Below, one piece after another: positions 42,598-51,657 of a stretch of DNA of 64,000 nt. Within the stretch, counting starts at the first letter, position 1; every line of letters starts with the position of its first letter. The stretch is from CAVQHY01 sp963712465. Its GTDB lineage: Bacteria; Actinomycetota; Thermoleophilia; Gaiellales; Gaiellaceae. The translations under genes and the position numbers were made by a program. The stretch spans positions 62,001-126,000 of the forward strand of contig CAVQHY010000006.1 in assembly GCA_963712465.1 (NCBI GenBank). The letters run 5' to 3'. The notes beneath the pieces were generated by a model that worked only from the letters and a program-made list of their open reading frames with translations, made no database searches and was not told where the DNA came from.

Positions 42598-43380
42598 ATG
42601 AACGCCAGGGGACTCATCTGCGCCGGCGGCGAGGCGACCCGTCTCGGCGAGCTCACGCGCGTCGCCAACAAGCACCTGCTCCCAGTCGGGGAGTGGCCGA
42701 TGATCTACTACCCGCTCCAGCTTCTCCAGCTCGCCGGTGTTCGCGAGGTGCTCGTCGTCACCGGCAAGGGTCACGCCGGGCAGATGATCGATTTGCTCGG
42801 CGACGGTCGGTTGCCGGTGCGTGGATCGGATCAGCCGCTGTTCGAGCTCGACCTCACCTACAAGGTGCAGACCCAGCCGGGAGGCATCGCCCAGGTCGTC
42901 GGTATGGCGCGCGAGTTCGCCGGCGGCGGGAAGCTCGTCGTCGTTCTCGGTGACAACATCTTCGAACGCTCTCACAGCGAGGAGATCGCTTCCTGGGTGG
43001 CGCACGAGGACGGGGCCAAGATCTTCGTCAAGGAGGTGCCGGACCCGGAGAGCTTCGGGGTCGTCGTCTACGACGGAGACGGGCAGGTCGTCGACATCGT
43101 CGAGAAAGCCGGCGTCGTCGACCTGCGCTATGAGGCGCCGCCCACGAACCATGCCGTCGTCGGCCTCTACTGCTACCCACCCGACGTGTTCGATCTGATC
43201 GACGCGCTCGAGCCGTCGAGTCGAGGCGAGCTCGAGATCACCGACGTCAACCGCGAGTACGCACGGCGTGGCGCGCTCTCCGTGTGCGAGGTGCGTGGCT
43301 GGTGGGAGGATGCCGGGAAGCACTGGCAGCATCTCGCCGAGATCGGCCGCCAGATCGAGAGCACGGGAGCCAACACCTGA
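42598..43380 (+). CDS. rmlA: Glucose-1-phosphate thymidylyltransferase
   Basis: Makes dTDP-glucose from dTTP and glucose-1-phosphate, the first step of dTDP-rhamnose synthesis. The 260-residue protein has the nucleotidyltransferase signature ICAGGEATRLGELTR then NKHLLPVGEWPMIYYPL, VVLGDNIFE, and GWWEDAGKHWQHL at the end, which contains the allosteric-site residues. It is about 30 residues shorter than E. coli RmlA and the first loop is GGEATRL rather than GGSGTRL. A TAGCAT hexamer lies 12 bases upstream of the ATG. It opens an A-C-D-B operon. Confidence 0.9.
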   Translation: MNARGLICAGGEATRLGELTRVANKHLLPVGEWPMIYYPLQLLQLAGVREVLVVTGKGHAGQMIDLLGDGRLPVRGSDQPLFELDLTYKVQTQPGGIAQVVGMAREFAGGGKLVVVLGDNIFERSHSEEIASWVAHEDGAKIFVKEVPDPESFGVVVYDGDGQVVDIVEKAGVVDLRYEAPPTNHAVVGLYCYPPDVFDLIDALEPSSRGELEITDVNREYARRGALSVCEVRGWWEDAGKHWQHLAEIGRQIESTGANT

Positions 43381-43382
43381 GC

Positions 43383-43838
43383 GTGGAGGGGATCAGGCTT
43401 ATCCCGCTCAGGTACTTCGCCGACGAGCGAGGCTGGTTCCTGGAGATCCGTCGCGAGAGCTGGCTCGACCGGCCAACCGTTCAGACGAACGTGTCGTTCT
43501 CGCGCCAGGGCGTCATCCGCGGCCTCCACTACCACGAGCGCGGCCAGGACGACGTCTTCGTCTGCCTGGCCGGCACTGCTCGCGTCGTCGTCCTCGACCG
43601 TGCGACCGGCGAGGTATTCACTCTGGACATCGGGCGGGACAATCCGGTCGCCGTTCACATCCCCGGGCATCACGCTCACGGATTCGAGGCGCTCACGGAC
43701 GTCTGGTTCTGCTACCACGTCACTGCTGAGTACGACCCGGCACACCCCGACGAGCACGAGGTTCCGTGGGACGACCCACGTGTCAAGCACCTGTGGAGCA
43801 CGGGCTCGCCGATCCTCTCGTCACGCGACGCGTCCTAG
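43383..43838 (+). CDS. rmlC: dTDP-4-dehydrorhamnose 3,5-epimerase
   Basis: Epimerises the 4-keto-6-deoxy sugar at C3 and C5. The 151-residue cupin has the catalytic GVIRGLHYH, the FVCLAGTARVVVLD core and HHAHGFEAL with the second active-site His, plus the Tyr-containing strand VWFCYHVTAEYDP. It is slightly shorter than the family norm (about 180 residues) because the C-terminal arm is brief. The GTG at 43383 starts two bases after the rmlA stop. In this operon the activity is assured by context. Confidence 0.88.
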   Translation: MEGIRLIPLRYFADERGWFLEIRRESWLDRPTVQTNVSFSRQGVIRGLHYHERGQDDVFVCLAGTARVVVLDRATGEVFTLDIGRDNPVAVHIPGHHAHGFEALTDVWFCYHVTAEYDPAHPDEHEVPWDDPRVKHLWSTGSPILSSRDAS

Positions 43839-43841
43839 TAG

Positions 43842-44645
43842 GTGGGTCGGGTGGGTCGGGGGGGGCGAGTTCTGATCACGGGCGCAGGCGGCCAGCTCGG
43901 GGCTGCGCTGGCGGAGGCGTTCCCTGGCGCCGATGCGCGCGGGCATTCCGACCTCGACGTCACCGAGCCCGTTCGGCTGGGCTACGTTCCCGAGCTGATC
44001 CTCCATGCCGGCGCCTGGACGAACGTCGACGGCGCCGAGGACGATCCCGACGGAGCGTTCGCCGTCAACGTGACGGGAACGCGCAACGTCGCCGCTGTGG
44101 GCGCTCCCGTCGTCTACTACTCGAGCGACTACGTGTTCGACGGGACGAAGCGCACGCCGTACGTCGAGTCCGACGCGACGGGGCCCGAGGGGGTATACGG
44201 GCGGACGAAGCTCGCGGGCGAGACGGAAGTCCGGGCTGGCTGGATCGTCCGGACGTCGTGGCTCTTCGGCTGGACGAGCACGAACTTCGTGCGCACGATG
44301 CTGCGGCTCGGAGCAGAGCGCGACGAGGTCAGCGTCGTCGCCGATCAGCGGGGCTGCCCCACGTTCGTCGGCCATCTCGCCGAGGCGACCAGGACGGTGG
44401 TCGGCCTTCCACACGGCCTCTACCATGTCGCCGCCGCCGGCGACTGCACGTGGGCAGAGTTCGCGGAGGCGATCTTCGAGGACGCCGGCCTCGACTGCCG
44501 CGTGCGACGGATCACGACCGAAGAGCTCGCTCGACCCGCTCCGCGGCCGGCCTTCTCGGTGCTGCGAAGCGAGAAGCCCGGGACGCCGACGCTCCCGCAC
44601 TGGCGCGAGGGGCTCCGGGCCTGCCTCGAGCGGCTCGGCCGGTAG
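43842..44645 (+). CDS. rmlD: dTDP-4-dehydrorhamnose reductase
   Basis: NAD(P)H-dependent last step that yields dTDP-L-rhamnose. The 267-residue extended SDR carries VLITGAGGQLG, HAGAWTNVDGAE, the catalytic SSDYVFDG and YGRTKLAGE, and the GWTSTNFV segment. The GTG at 43842 is followed by a second GTG at 43851 and then by an eight-G run (43858-43865) within the first codons; the exact start is uncertain but the frame after the run is clear. Tandem duplication of GTGGGTCGG precedes the run. The stop TAG forms part of a TAGCAT hexamer in front of rmlB. Confidence 0.9.
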   Translation: MGRVGRGGRVLITGAGGQLGAALAEAFPGADARGHSDLDVTEPVRLGYVPELILHAGAWTNVDGAEDDPDGAFAVNVTGTRNVAAVGAPVVYYSSDYVFDGTKRTPYVESDATGPEGVYGRTKLAGETEVRAGWIVRTSWLFGWTSTNFVRTMLRLGAERDEVSVVADQRGCPTFVGHLAEATRTVVGLPHGLYHVAAAGDCTWAEFAEAIFEDAGLDCRVRRITTEELARPAPRPAFSVLRSEKPGTPTLPHWREGLRACLERLGR

Positions 44646-44656
44646 CATCCGCCCTC

Positions 44657-45655
44657 GTGCGTGTCCTCGTCACCGGCGGGGCCGGCTTCATCGGCAGCCA
44701 TTTCGTCAAGCGCCTCGTGGCGCAGGGAGACCACGTCGTCGTCCTCGACAAGCTCACCTATTCGGGCAATCTGGCAAATCTCGAGGGCGTCGAGCACGAG
44801 CTGATCCAGGGCGACATCGCCGGGCCCGCCGACGTCGCGCGAGCCGGAACGGGCTGCGAAGCCGTCGTCAACTTCGCGGCTGAGACGCACGTCGATCGCT
44901 CGATCCTCGAAGCGGGCGACTTCATCCGGACCGACGTCGTCGGCACGCACGTCCTGCTCGAATGGGCCCGCGAGAGCGAGGTCAGGCTCGTCCACGTCTC
45001 GACGGACGAGGTGTACGGGGACGTGCCGGCAGGAGTGTCGTCGGCGGAGGGCGATCCGCTCAGGCCTTCGAGCCCCTATTCCGCCTCGAAGGCAGGCGGC
45101 GATCTCCAGGTGCTCGCGTACGTGCGCACCTACGGCGTGAACGCGTCGATCACGCGCGGCTCGAACACCTACGGGCCGAACCAGTACCCGGAGAAGCTGA
45201 TCCCGCTCTTCGTCACGAACGCGCTCGACGGCGAGCCTCTCCCCGTCTACGGGGACGGACGACAGCAGCGCGACTGGCTCCACGTCCACGACCACTGCTC
45301 GGGTGTCGAGCTGGTGCTGCGCGAGGGTGCCCCCGGGGAGGTCTACAACGTCGGCGGCGGCCGCGAGGTCGCGAATATGGACGTGACGCGGAGGATCGTC
45401 GAGCTGACCGGAGCCGATCCGGGGCTCGTCCGTCATGTCGAGGATCGACCCGGCCACGACCGCCGCTACTCGCTGGACTGCACGAAGCTTCGCGCGCTCG
45501 GCTGGAGGTCGGAGCGGAGCTTCGACGAGGGGCTCGAGGAGACCGTCGAGTGGTACCGAAACCGGCGGGACTGGTGGGAGCCGATCAAGTCGGGCGAGTA
45601 CCGCACGTTCTATGCCCGCCAGTACGCCGAACGCCTCGGAGAGGGCGACGGCTAA
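44657..45655 (+). CDS. rmlB: dTDP-glucose 4,6-dehydratase
   Basis: Makes dTDP-4-keto-6-deoxyglucose, the substrate of rmlC. The 332-residue protein has VLVTGGAGFIGSHFVK, AETHVDRSI, the catalytic STDEVYGD, YSASKAGGDL and RGSNTYGPNQYPEKLIPLF, the last being specific for RmlB. It is complete. Leading bases show TAGCAT eight bases before the GTG, a leaderless arrangement; part of that hexamer is the rmlD stop codon, so the match may be accidental. It closes the rhamnose operon; rhamnose is typical of actinobacterial wall glycans. Confidence 0.94.
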   Translation: MRVLVTGGAGFIGSHFVKRLVAQGDHVVVLDKLTYSGNLANLEGVEHELIQGDIAGPADVARAGTGCEAVVNFAAETHVDRSILEAGDFIRTDVVGTHVLLEWARESEVRLVHVSTDEVYGDVPAGVSSAEGDPLRPSSPYSASKAGGDLQVLAYVRTYGVNASITRGSNTYGPNQYPEKLIPLFVTNALDGEPLPVYGDGRQQRDWLHVHDHCSGVELVLREGAPGEVYNVGGGREVANMDVTRRIVELTGADPGLVRHVEDRPGHDRRYSLDCTKLRALGWRSERSFDEGLEETVEWYRNRRDWWEPIKSGEYRTFYARQYAERLGEGDG

Positions 45656-45748
45656 GGAAAACCCCTCGAGTGGCCGAACCAGTGGGCGGGACCTTCACGC
45701 GCTCCTAACCCGCCCTCGGCTACGGTTGCCGTCGGGTCGGTCAGCTTC

Positions 45749-47086
45749 ATGCGTCGTCTTCTCGTCGTCGCCATCTTCGTCCTCGCGCTCGCACTCGTCG
45801 CGGCGGCTTCGGGCGCGTCCCTGTTCGTCATCACGGGTCGTGGCTGGGGACATGGGGTCGGCCTCTCCCAGTGCGGCGCCCAGGGATTCGCCGCCAAGGC
45901 GGGCTGGCGCTTCGACCGGATTCTGGCTCACTACTTCCCGGGCACGAGCCTGGGGCCTGCGCCCGTGTCGTCCGTGCGCGTCCTCCTGGCGGAGTCGGGC
46001 GGAGCGCTGACGGTCGGGTCGGACTCGCCGTTCTCGGTCGAATCGGGCGATGGTGCGAGGTTCCAGATCGGCGCGGGCTCGCTTTCGATCGGGCCGGACC
46101 TGGTTGTCACGGTGGGCGGGAAGCAGCGCCGGCTCGTCGATCCGGTGCGCCTCGAGCCCGGCAAGAGCCCGCTGCGGCTCGATCGGCCCTACCGCGGCGC
46201 GCTCGTCGTGCACGGCGATCGGTCGTCCGTCTGGGCAGTGAACGTGGTCGGGCTCGAGGAGTACCTGTACGGCGTCGTCCCGAGGGAGGTCGAGGTCGAC
46301 TGGGCCGTCGAGGCCCTCAAGGCGCAGGCTGTCGCCGCACGTTCGTATGCGCTCGCGAGCCTTCGGCCGGGGTCGACGTACGATCTCTATGCCGACACGC
46401 GAAGTCAGGTCTACGGGGGGCTGGAGGCAGAGAACGAGCGCACGAGCTCCGCCGTGGACGCGACCGCCGGCGAGGTCGTGCTCGCGGACGGGAAGGTGGC
46501 ACAGACGTTCTTCTTCGCCTCCTCGGGCGGGCGCACCGCCTCCGCGGCCGACGTCTGGGGTGCGGACCTCTCGTACCTCGTCGCCGTCGACGACCCGTAC
46601 GACTCCGTTTGTCCCTACCACCGGTGGGGGCCCTTCGTCTTCTCGCCCCGCAAGCTCGCTCGGGGGCTCGGAATTACAGGCCTGCGAGGCCTTCGCGACG
46701 CCCGCGTCGAGCGTGACGGCTCGGAGCGCGTGCGAACCCTGACGCTCACCGGCGCGGCGCGAAGCGTGGCTCTCGCCGGGCCGGCCGTTCGGCGGACTCT
46801 CGAGCTGCGTTCGACCTGGTTCGACGTGGGCGTGCTCACGCTCGACCCCGCTCGGGGCTTGCTCCAACGAGACGCGAAGCCGGTGCTGACCGGAGTCGTC
46901 CGCGGCTTCCGTCGTGTCGTACTCCAGCGCAACGGCGGAAGCGGCTGGGAGAAGGTGGCTGCCGTGAGACCGGCGAGAGACGGCACCTTCACCGTCGAGG
47001 CCCCGGCCGGTGCGACGGCGCTCTACCGGCTGGCGGCGCCTAGAGTAGCCGGGCCGGCGGTACGGATCCGGGTTCGACGCTCGTGA
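45749..47086 (+). CDS. Secreted SpoIID/LytB-domain protein with N-terminal GHGVG motif
   Basis: The 445-residue protein has a signal peptide (VVAIFVLALALVAAASGAS), then GWGHGVGLSQCGAQGFA (from residue 32) and ILAHYFPGTSLGP, a motif that closes the SpoIID domain in spore peptidoglycan hydrolases. Here it comes first, and the SpoIID core (GLEEYLYGVVPREV, AVAARSYAL, TSSAVDATAGEVV, FFFASSGGRT) follows at residues 160-260. The order is thus permuted relative to Bacillus SpoIID. A beta-rich C-terminal region ends the protein. It probably acts on peptidoglycan; the subtilase overlaps its stop (GTGA), so the two are co-translated. Confidence 0.85.
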   Translation: MRRLLVVAIFVLALALVAAASGASLFVITGRGWGHGVGLSQCGAQGFAAKAGWRFDRILAHYFPGTSLGPAPVSSVRVLLAESGGALTVGSDSPFSVESGDGARFQIGAGSLSIGPDLVVTVGGKQRRLVDPVRLEPGKSPLRLDRPYRGALVVHGDRSSVWAVNVVGLEEYLYGVVPREVEVDWAVEALKAQAVAARSYALASLRPGSTYDLYADTRSQVYGGLEAENERTSSAVDATAGEVVLADGKVAQTFFFASSGGRTASAADVWGADLSYLVAVDDPYDSVCPYHRWGPFVFSPRKLARGLGITGLRGLRDARVERDGSERVRTLTLTGAARSVALAGPAVRRTLELRSTWFDVGVLTLDPARGLLQRDAKPVLTGVVRGFRRVVLQRNGGSGWEKVAAVRPARDGTFTVEAPAGATALYRLAAPRVAGPAVRIRVRRS

Positions 47087-48714
47087 GGTGGGCGCCTCTC
47101 GTTGCCCTGCTCGTGGTCGCGACGCTCGTCTCGGCGGACCCGGCGTCCGCCCGTTCCGGCAGGATCGCGATCGGGCTCGCTCCGGACGCGTCGGTCGAAG
47201 ATGTCGGAGAGCGGGCTGTCGCAGCGACGGGTGGAACTCTCCTGCGGGGGCTCGGCCCGCTCCACGCGCTCGTCGTCTCCGTCCCCGATGTCGAGGCCGC
47301 AACGGCCGCGGTGGAGCCGCTGCCCGGCGTCGAGTACGCTGAGCCGGCGGGCGCGCGCCGCTCGCTCTCGTTCGTTCCGAACGACCCGCTCGTCGCCAAG
47401 CAGTGGTACCTCGCGTCTGTCAGGGCGTTCGACTTCTGGCCGGACAAGCCATCGCTCACACCGACGCTGGTCGGCGTCGTCGACTCGGGCATCGACGGCG
47501 CACACCCGGAGTTCGCCGGACGGATCCGGGCCGCACGAAGCTTCGTCGAGGGTCCGGCGGACGTCGACTCGATCGGGCACGGGACGATGGTCGCGGGCGA
47601 GATCGCCGCTGCGCTCGACAACGGCCAGGGAGTGGCGGGCATCGGCTTTGCAGCCGAGCTGCTGGTTGCCAAGGTCGTCGGGCCCAACGGGAGCATCTCG
47701 CTGGAGGCCGAGGCCCGTGCGATCCGCTGGGCGGTCGACCAGGGCGCCCGCGTGATCAATCTCAGCCTCGGCGGCCCCCGCGACCCGCTCAACCCCGAAC
47801 GCGACACATTCTCCGCACTCGAGCAGGCGGCGATCGACTACGCGACCCGTAAGGGAGTTCTGGTTGTAGCCGCGACGGGCAACTGCCAGGCGGCGTGCCC
47901 GTACAAGTACGCCAGCTATCCGGCCGCCCTGCCGCACGTGCTCGGTGTCAGCGCCCTCAATCAGAACGGGGCGACCCCCGGGTTCTCCAACCGTGACGCG
48001 CTCTACAACGACATCGGTGCGCCGGGCCGCGGCATCGTCTCGACGTTTCCGCTCGAGCTCACCGACCCCAGCTGCGCCGAGCCCGGGTACTCGACGTGCG
48101 CGACTGTCGAGGACTATCGCCGCGGCGAGGGGACGTCCTTCGCCGCGCCGCTGGTCACGGCCGCCGCGGCACAGCTCTTTGCCCAGCGGCCAGAGCTGAC
48201 GTCGAGCCAGGTCGCCGCCGTGCTCGAGCGATCGAGCACGGACGTGCAGGATCCCGGCCGCGACCGTCAGAGTGGGTGGGGCCGGCTCGACGTCGCCGCC
48301 GCGTCGGCTGCGCTCGCGGGCGAGCTGCCGCCGATCGACGCTTACGAGCCGAACGACGACGCCGCCGACCGCGCGTACACGCTGTTCGGGCAGACGCGTA
48401 GCGTGGGCGCCACGGTCGACCTCTACCAGGACCAGACCGACGTCTACCGGATCCGCCTACGCCGGGGCCAGCGCGTGACCGTGACGCTGACGGGCCCTTC
48501 GAACACCGACGCAAACCTCGTGCTCTGGAAGCCCGGCGCCGAGAGCGTGGTCGCCTTTCCCCCGCGCGGGCTCGTCGCCGACCTGTCCAACCGCCCCGGC
48601 GCCAACGAGCGTCTGCGCTACAGAGCCGACCGGGGCGGCTGGTATTACCTTCAGGTCAAGCTTTCGAAAGGCGCCGGCGGCGCGTACCGGCTGAACGTGG
48701 TGAAGGCCCGGTAG
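47083..48714 (+). CDS. Secreted S8 serine peptidase (subtilase) with C-terminal PPC-like domain
   Basis: The 543-residue protein has a signal peptide, an inhibitor-like pro-region (residues about 25-95) and a subtilase domain with the triad Asp134 (GVVDSGIDGAHPEF), His166 (IGHGTMVAGE) and Ser352 (GEGTSFAAPLV), plus the oxyanion Asn in AATGN. A C-terminal beta domain (YRIRLRRGQRVTVTLTG) resembles the PPC domain of secreted bacterial peptidases. The GTG start overlaps the stop of the SpoIID-like gene. It is likely exported and may process surface proteins; the substrate is unknown. The pair sits between the rhamnose operon and the aminouronate genes. Confidence 0.9.
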   Translation: MRWAPLVALLVVATLVSADPASARSGRIAIGLAPDASVEDVGERAVAATGGTLLRGLGPLHALVVSVPDVEAATAAVEPLPGVEYAEPAGARRSLSFVPNDPLVAKQWYLASVRAFDFWPDKPSLTPTLVGVVDSGIDGAHPEFAGRIRAARSFVEGPADVDSIGHGTMVAGEIAAALDNGQGVAGIGFAAELLVAKVVGPNGSISLEAEARAIRWAVDQGARVINLSLGGPRDPLNPERDTFSALEQAAIDYATRKGVLVVAATGNCQAACPYKYASYPAALPHVLGVSALNQNGATPGFSNRDALYNDIGAPGRGIVSTFPLELTDPSCAEPGYSTCATVEDYRRGEGTSFAAPLVTAAAAQLFAQRPELTSSQVAAVLERSSTDVQDPGRDRQSGWGRLDVAAASAALAGELPPIDAYEPNDDAADRAYTLFGQTRSVGATVDLYQDQTDVYRIRLRRGQRVTVTLTGPSNTDANLVLWKPGAESVVAFPPRGLVADLSNRPGANERLRYRADRGGWYYLQVKLSKGAGGAYRLNVVKAR

Positions 48715-48717
48715 CCG

Positions 48718-49341
48718 CTACAGGAGCTCTTCGGGCGGGACGTCGCGGATGTGCCGCGCGGGGTTCCCGACGACGACGACGCGCGCGGGAACGTCTCGCA
48801 AGACGACGGCGCCGGCTCCGACGAACGCCTCCTCGCCGATCTCGACCCCGGGAAGGATCACCGCTCCGCCCCCGATGCGGGCGCCGCGGCGGATCACGGG
48901 CCCCTGCATCTGCTCGAGGCGTCGCTCGGTTCGACCCATGAAGTTGTCGTTGGTCGTGACGACGCACGGTGCCACGAACACGTCGTCCTCGAGCCTCGAG
49001 TACGCGGTGATGTACGCGTTTGCCTGAATCCGGCAACGGGCACCGATCACGGTGTCGTTCTCGACGAGCGCGCCGCGCCCGATCACGGTGTCATCGCCGA
49101 TCCTGCAACGCTCGCGCACGCAGGCCTGGTCGCCGACGATCACGTTGCGGCCGAGCGTCGTGCCCGCGAAGACGATGGCACCGGCGAGGATCGAGGTTCC
49201 CGCTCCCACTACGAGCGGCGGCTGTGGCCCACCCGTCGCCGTCGACTTGCGACCAAGCGTCGGCTGCTTGCCGACGACGGCGTTGTCACCGATCGCCACA
49301 CGCTCTCCGAGCTCCGTGCCCGGATAGACGACCTCGTTCAT
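48718..49341 (-). CDS. Hexapeptide-repeat acyltransferase, WbpD-like
   Basis: The 207-residue protein is a left-handed beta helix made of hexapeptide repeats, as in GAGTSILAGAIVFAGTTLG and VIVGDQACVRERCRIG, with the acyl-binding loop FVAPCVVTTNDNFMG and the closing VVVGNPARHIR. It most resembles WbpD/PglD-type N-acetyltransferases that acetylate an amino group of a UDP-sugar. The ATG overlaps the Gfo/Idh stop (ATGA). It is the last gene of a four-gene UDP-sugar operon, so acetylation of a 3-amino uronate is a fair inference, but no 3-aminotransferase gene is present. Confidence 0.83.
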   Translation of the reverse strand: MNEVVYPGTELGERVAIGDNAVVGKQPTLGRKSTATGGPQPPLVVGAGTSILAGAIVFAGTTLGRNVIVGDQACVRERCRIGDDTVIGRGALVENDTVIGARCRIQANAYITAYSRLEDDVFVAPCVVTTNDNFMGRTERRLEQMQGPVIRRGARIGGGAVILPGVEIGEEAFVGAGAVVLRDVPARVVVVGNPARHIRDVPPEELL

Positions 49342-50321
49342 GGAGCGGGCGCCTGGAGCGATTGCTGCAGTTGCTCGAGAACCCGCACGACCGCGAGGCC
49401 GTCTCGAGCCGCGATACGACGATCTCCGTCGCCGCGAACGAGTGAGAGAAAGTGCGAGCACTCGATCCGGAGTGGCTCCGTGTTCACCACGCGCGGGCTG
49501 TGGATATCGCCGCTTCGCGCCATCCACTCGCCGTAGGTCGCGAGCGAGGGCTCGGCGGCGCTGTCGTAGACGGTCACCTTACGATCGGGCTCCATGTCGT
49601 CGAACACCGCCATCCTGGTCGTGCCGACGACGGTGATGCGGCGCATCTTGTGGGGGTCGAGCCATGACAGGTGCATGTGCGCGGCCTTTCCGGATGGGAA
49701 GCGCAGGTAGCAGAAGACGACGTCTTCGACGCCCTCTTTCAGTAGGGACTCACCTTGCGCCCAGACCGTGCACGGAGCCTCCCCCAGGAGGTGGAGGATG
49801 ACTGAGAGGTCGTGAACACCCAGGCTCCACAGCGCATTCTCGTCCCTGCGGATCGTGCCGAGGTTCTGACGATTCCCGTAGACGTAGAGCACGCGTCCCA
49901 GCTCGCCGGAGTCGACGATCTCCTTCAGCTTCGCTACCCCCGGGTGGTAGAGGAGCAGATGGCCGGGCATCAGGACGAGATCGCGCTCGTCGGCCAGGGT
50001 CACGAGCTCCTCGGCATCGGTGGCTGTGAGCGCCATCGGCTTCTCCACGAAGACGTGCTTGCCCGCCAGGAGCGCCCGCCGGGTGAGACCGGCGTGCGTG
50101 GGAACAGGCGTTGCGACGACGACTGCGTCGACGTCGGGGTCCTCGAGAACGTCCTCGAAGCGATCGGTGAGATTGGACGACGGATAGCGAGTTCTGATCC
50201 GTTCCAGCTGATCCGCGCTCTCGTCGCAGACCCACCGCAGGCGCGTCAGCTCGTTGAAGTTGCGGGCGAGGTTCGAGCCCCATGGCCCGAGCCCGACCTG
50301 CGCCAGGACTAGCTCTCGCAC
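49338..50321 (-). CDS. Gfo/Idh/MocA-family sugar oxidoreductase, WbpB-like
   Basis: The 327-residue protein has an N-terminal Rossmann fold (VGLGPWGSNLARNF), the EKP active-site motif in FVEKPMALTATDAEEL and a HLLLYHPGVAKLKEIV segment, and a C-terminal alpha/beta domain. Members next to UDP-sugar dehydrogenases oxidise C3 of UDP-GlcNAcA (WbpB/WlbA). The GTG start at 50321 directly precedes RELVLAQVGLG. It lies 31 bases downstream of the UDP-sugar dehydrogenase and overlaps the acetyltransferase. Confidence 0.85.
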   Translation of the reverse strand: MRELVLAQVGLGPWGSNLARNFNELTRLRWVCDESADQLERIRTRYPSSNLTDRFEDVLEDPDVDAVVVATPVPTHAGLTRRALLAGKHVFVEKPMALTATDAEELVTLADERDLVLMPGHLLLYHPGVAKLKEIVDSGELGRVLYVYGNRQNLGTIRRDENALWSLGVHDLSVILHLLGEAPCTVWAQGESLLKEGVEDVVFCYLRFPSGKAAHMHLSWLDPHKMRRITVVGTTRMAVFDDMEPDRKVTVYDSAAEPSLATYGEWMARSGDIHSPRVVNTEPLRIECSHFLSLVRGDGDRRIAARDGLAVVRVLEQLQQSLQAPAP

Positions 50322-50352
50322 GGCTCGCTCTCGACCTGTCGTGCGCGCTCGC

Positions 50353-51657
50353 CTAGAGCTTCCATACGCGCCCGTTGTCGGCACCGTTCCGACCGGTCGC
50401 GTTTCGAAAGTCGACCACGAGGCGGGCGTCGCTCGCGAGCCGGTCGTAGTCGATCCCTGCGTGTGCGGTCACGATCACCACGCAGTCTGCGGCTTCGGCG
50501 GCTCCGTTCAGATCGGTGGAGGTGAGCCCTCGCTCGAGGAGCTCCGGAACGTGCGGGTCGTGGTACGACACGTCAGCCCCCGCCTCGTCCAGGAGCTCGA
50601 TCAGCTTGAGCGCTGGCGACTCACGCAGGTCGCCGACGTTCGCCTTGTACGAGACGCCCACGACGTGCACCTTGCTCCCCCGAACCGACCGCTCGTGTGC
50701 GTTGAGCGCACGGGCGATCTTCTCGAAGCAGTAGTACGGCATGTTCTCGTTGATCTTTCCGGCGAGCTCGATGAACTCGGTGTAGAAGTCGTACTGGCGC
50801 GCCTTCCACGAGAGGTAGAAGGGATCGACCGGAAGGCAGTGGCCCCCCAGGCCGGGGCCCGGCTGGAAGCTCATGAAGCCGAAGGGCTTGGTTCCCGCGG
50901 CCTCGACCACCTCCCAGACGTCCACGCCCATGCGGTCGCAAAGCTGCGCGAGCTCGTTCACGAGAGCGATGTTGACCGAGCGGAAGATGTTCTCGAGCAG
51001 CTTCGTCATCTCGGCAGCTTCGGGTGTCGAGACGGGGATGACATTGTCGAGCGCGCGACGGTAGAGCTCGACGGCCCGATCCGTGCAGGCCTGCGTGACG
51101 CCACCGACGATCTTCGGCGTCGTCTTCGTCGTCCAGTCGGTACGGCCCGGATCGACGCGCTCGGGCGAGAAGGCGAGGAAGAAGTCGCTCCCGACCTCGA
51201 GGCCGGAAGCCGCCAGAATCGGCAGGAGCTCCTCCCGGGTCGTTCCGGGGTACGTCGTCGACTCGAGCACGATGAGATGACCCCGTCGAAGCCGCTCGGC
51301 GAGCTTCCGAACGGAGCCGAGGACGATCGACAGGTCGGGCTCGCGGTTGGCCGACAAGGGCGTCGGCAGGGCGATCACGACGGCATCCGTCTCGCGGACG
51401 GCGTCGTAGTCCGTCGTCGCGGCGATCGCACCGGCCTCGACCAGGGTGGAGAGCTCGGCCGAAGGAACGTCCTCGACGTAGCTTTCGCCGCGGTTGACGG
51501 CGTCGACGCGGTCGACGACGAGGTCGAGCAGCACGACGTGCTGGCCTGCCGACGCGAACGCGTGGGCGAGTGGAAGACCGACGTAGCCTGCGCCGACGAT
51601 GGCGACATCGCGCCGGCGACGCCGCTGCGGAGCGCTCGACGAGGGTTCGGTGCTCAT
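50353..51657 (-). CDS. UDP-N-acetylhexosamine 6-dehydrogenase (WbpA/WecC type)
   Basis: The 434-residue nucleotide-sugar dehydrogenase has the NAD motif VAIVGAGYVGLPLA, SVNIALVNELAQLC, and the catalytic Cys274 in GPGLGGHCLPVDP; Lys and Asp of the C-terminal UDP domain (GVSYKANVGDLRESP) are present. It oxidises C6 of UDP-GlcNAc or UDP-ManNAc to the uronic acid. Whether it is WbpA-like or WecC-like cannot be told from motif alone. The stop of the epimerase overlaps its ATG (ATGA), so they are coupled. Confidence 0.88.
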   Translation of the reverse strand: MSTEPSSSAPQRRRRRDVAIVGAGYVGLPLAHAFASAGQHVVLLDLVVDRVDAVNRGESYVEDVPSAELSTLVEAGAIAATTDYDAVRETDAVVIALPTPLSANREPDLSIVLGSVRKLAERLRRGHLIVLESTTYPGTTREELLPILAASGLEVGSDFFLAFSPERVDPGRTDWTTKTTPKIVGGVTQACTDRAVELYRRALDNVIPVSTPEAAEMTKLLENIFRSVNIALVNELAQLCDRMGVDVWEVVEAAGTKPFGFMSFQPGPGLGGHCLPVDPFYLSWKARQYDFYTEFIELAGKINENMPYYCFEKIARALNAHERSVRGSKVHVVGVSYKANVGDLRESPALKLIELLDEAGADVSYHDPHVPELLERGLTSTDLNGAAEAADCVVIVTAHAGIDYDRLASDARLVVDFRNATGRNGADNGRVWKL

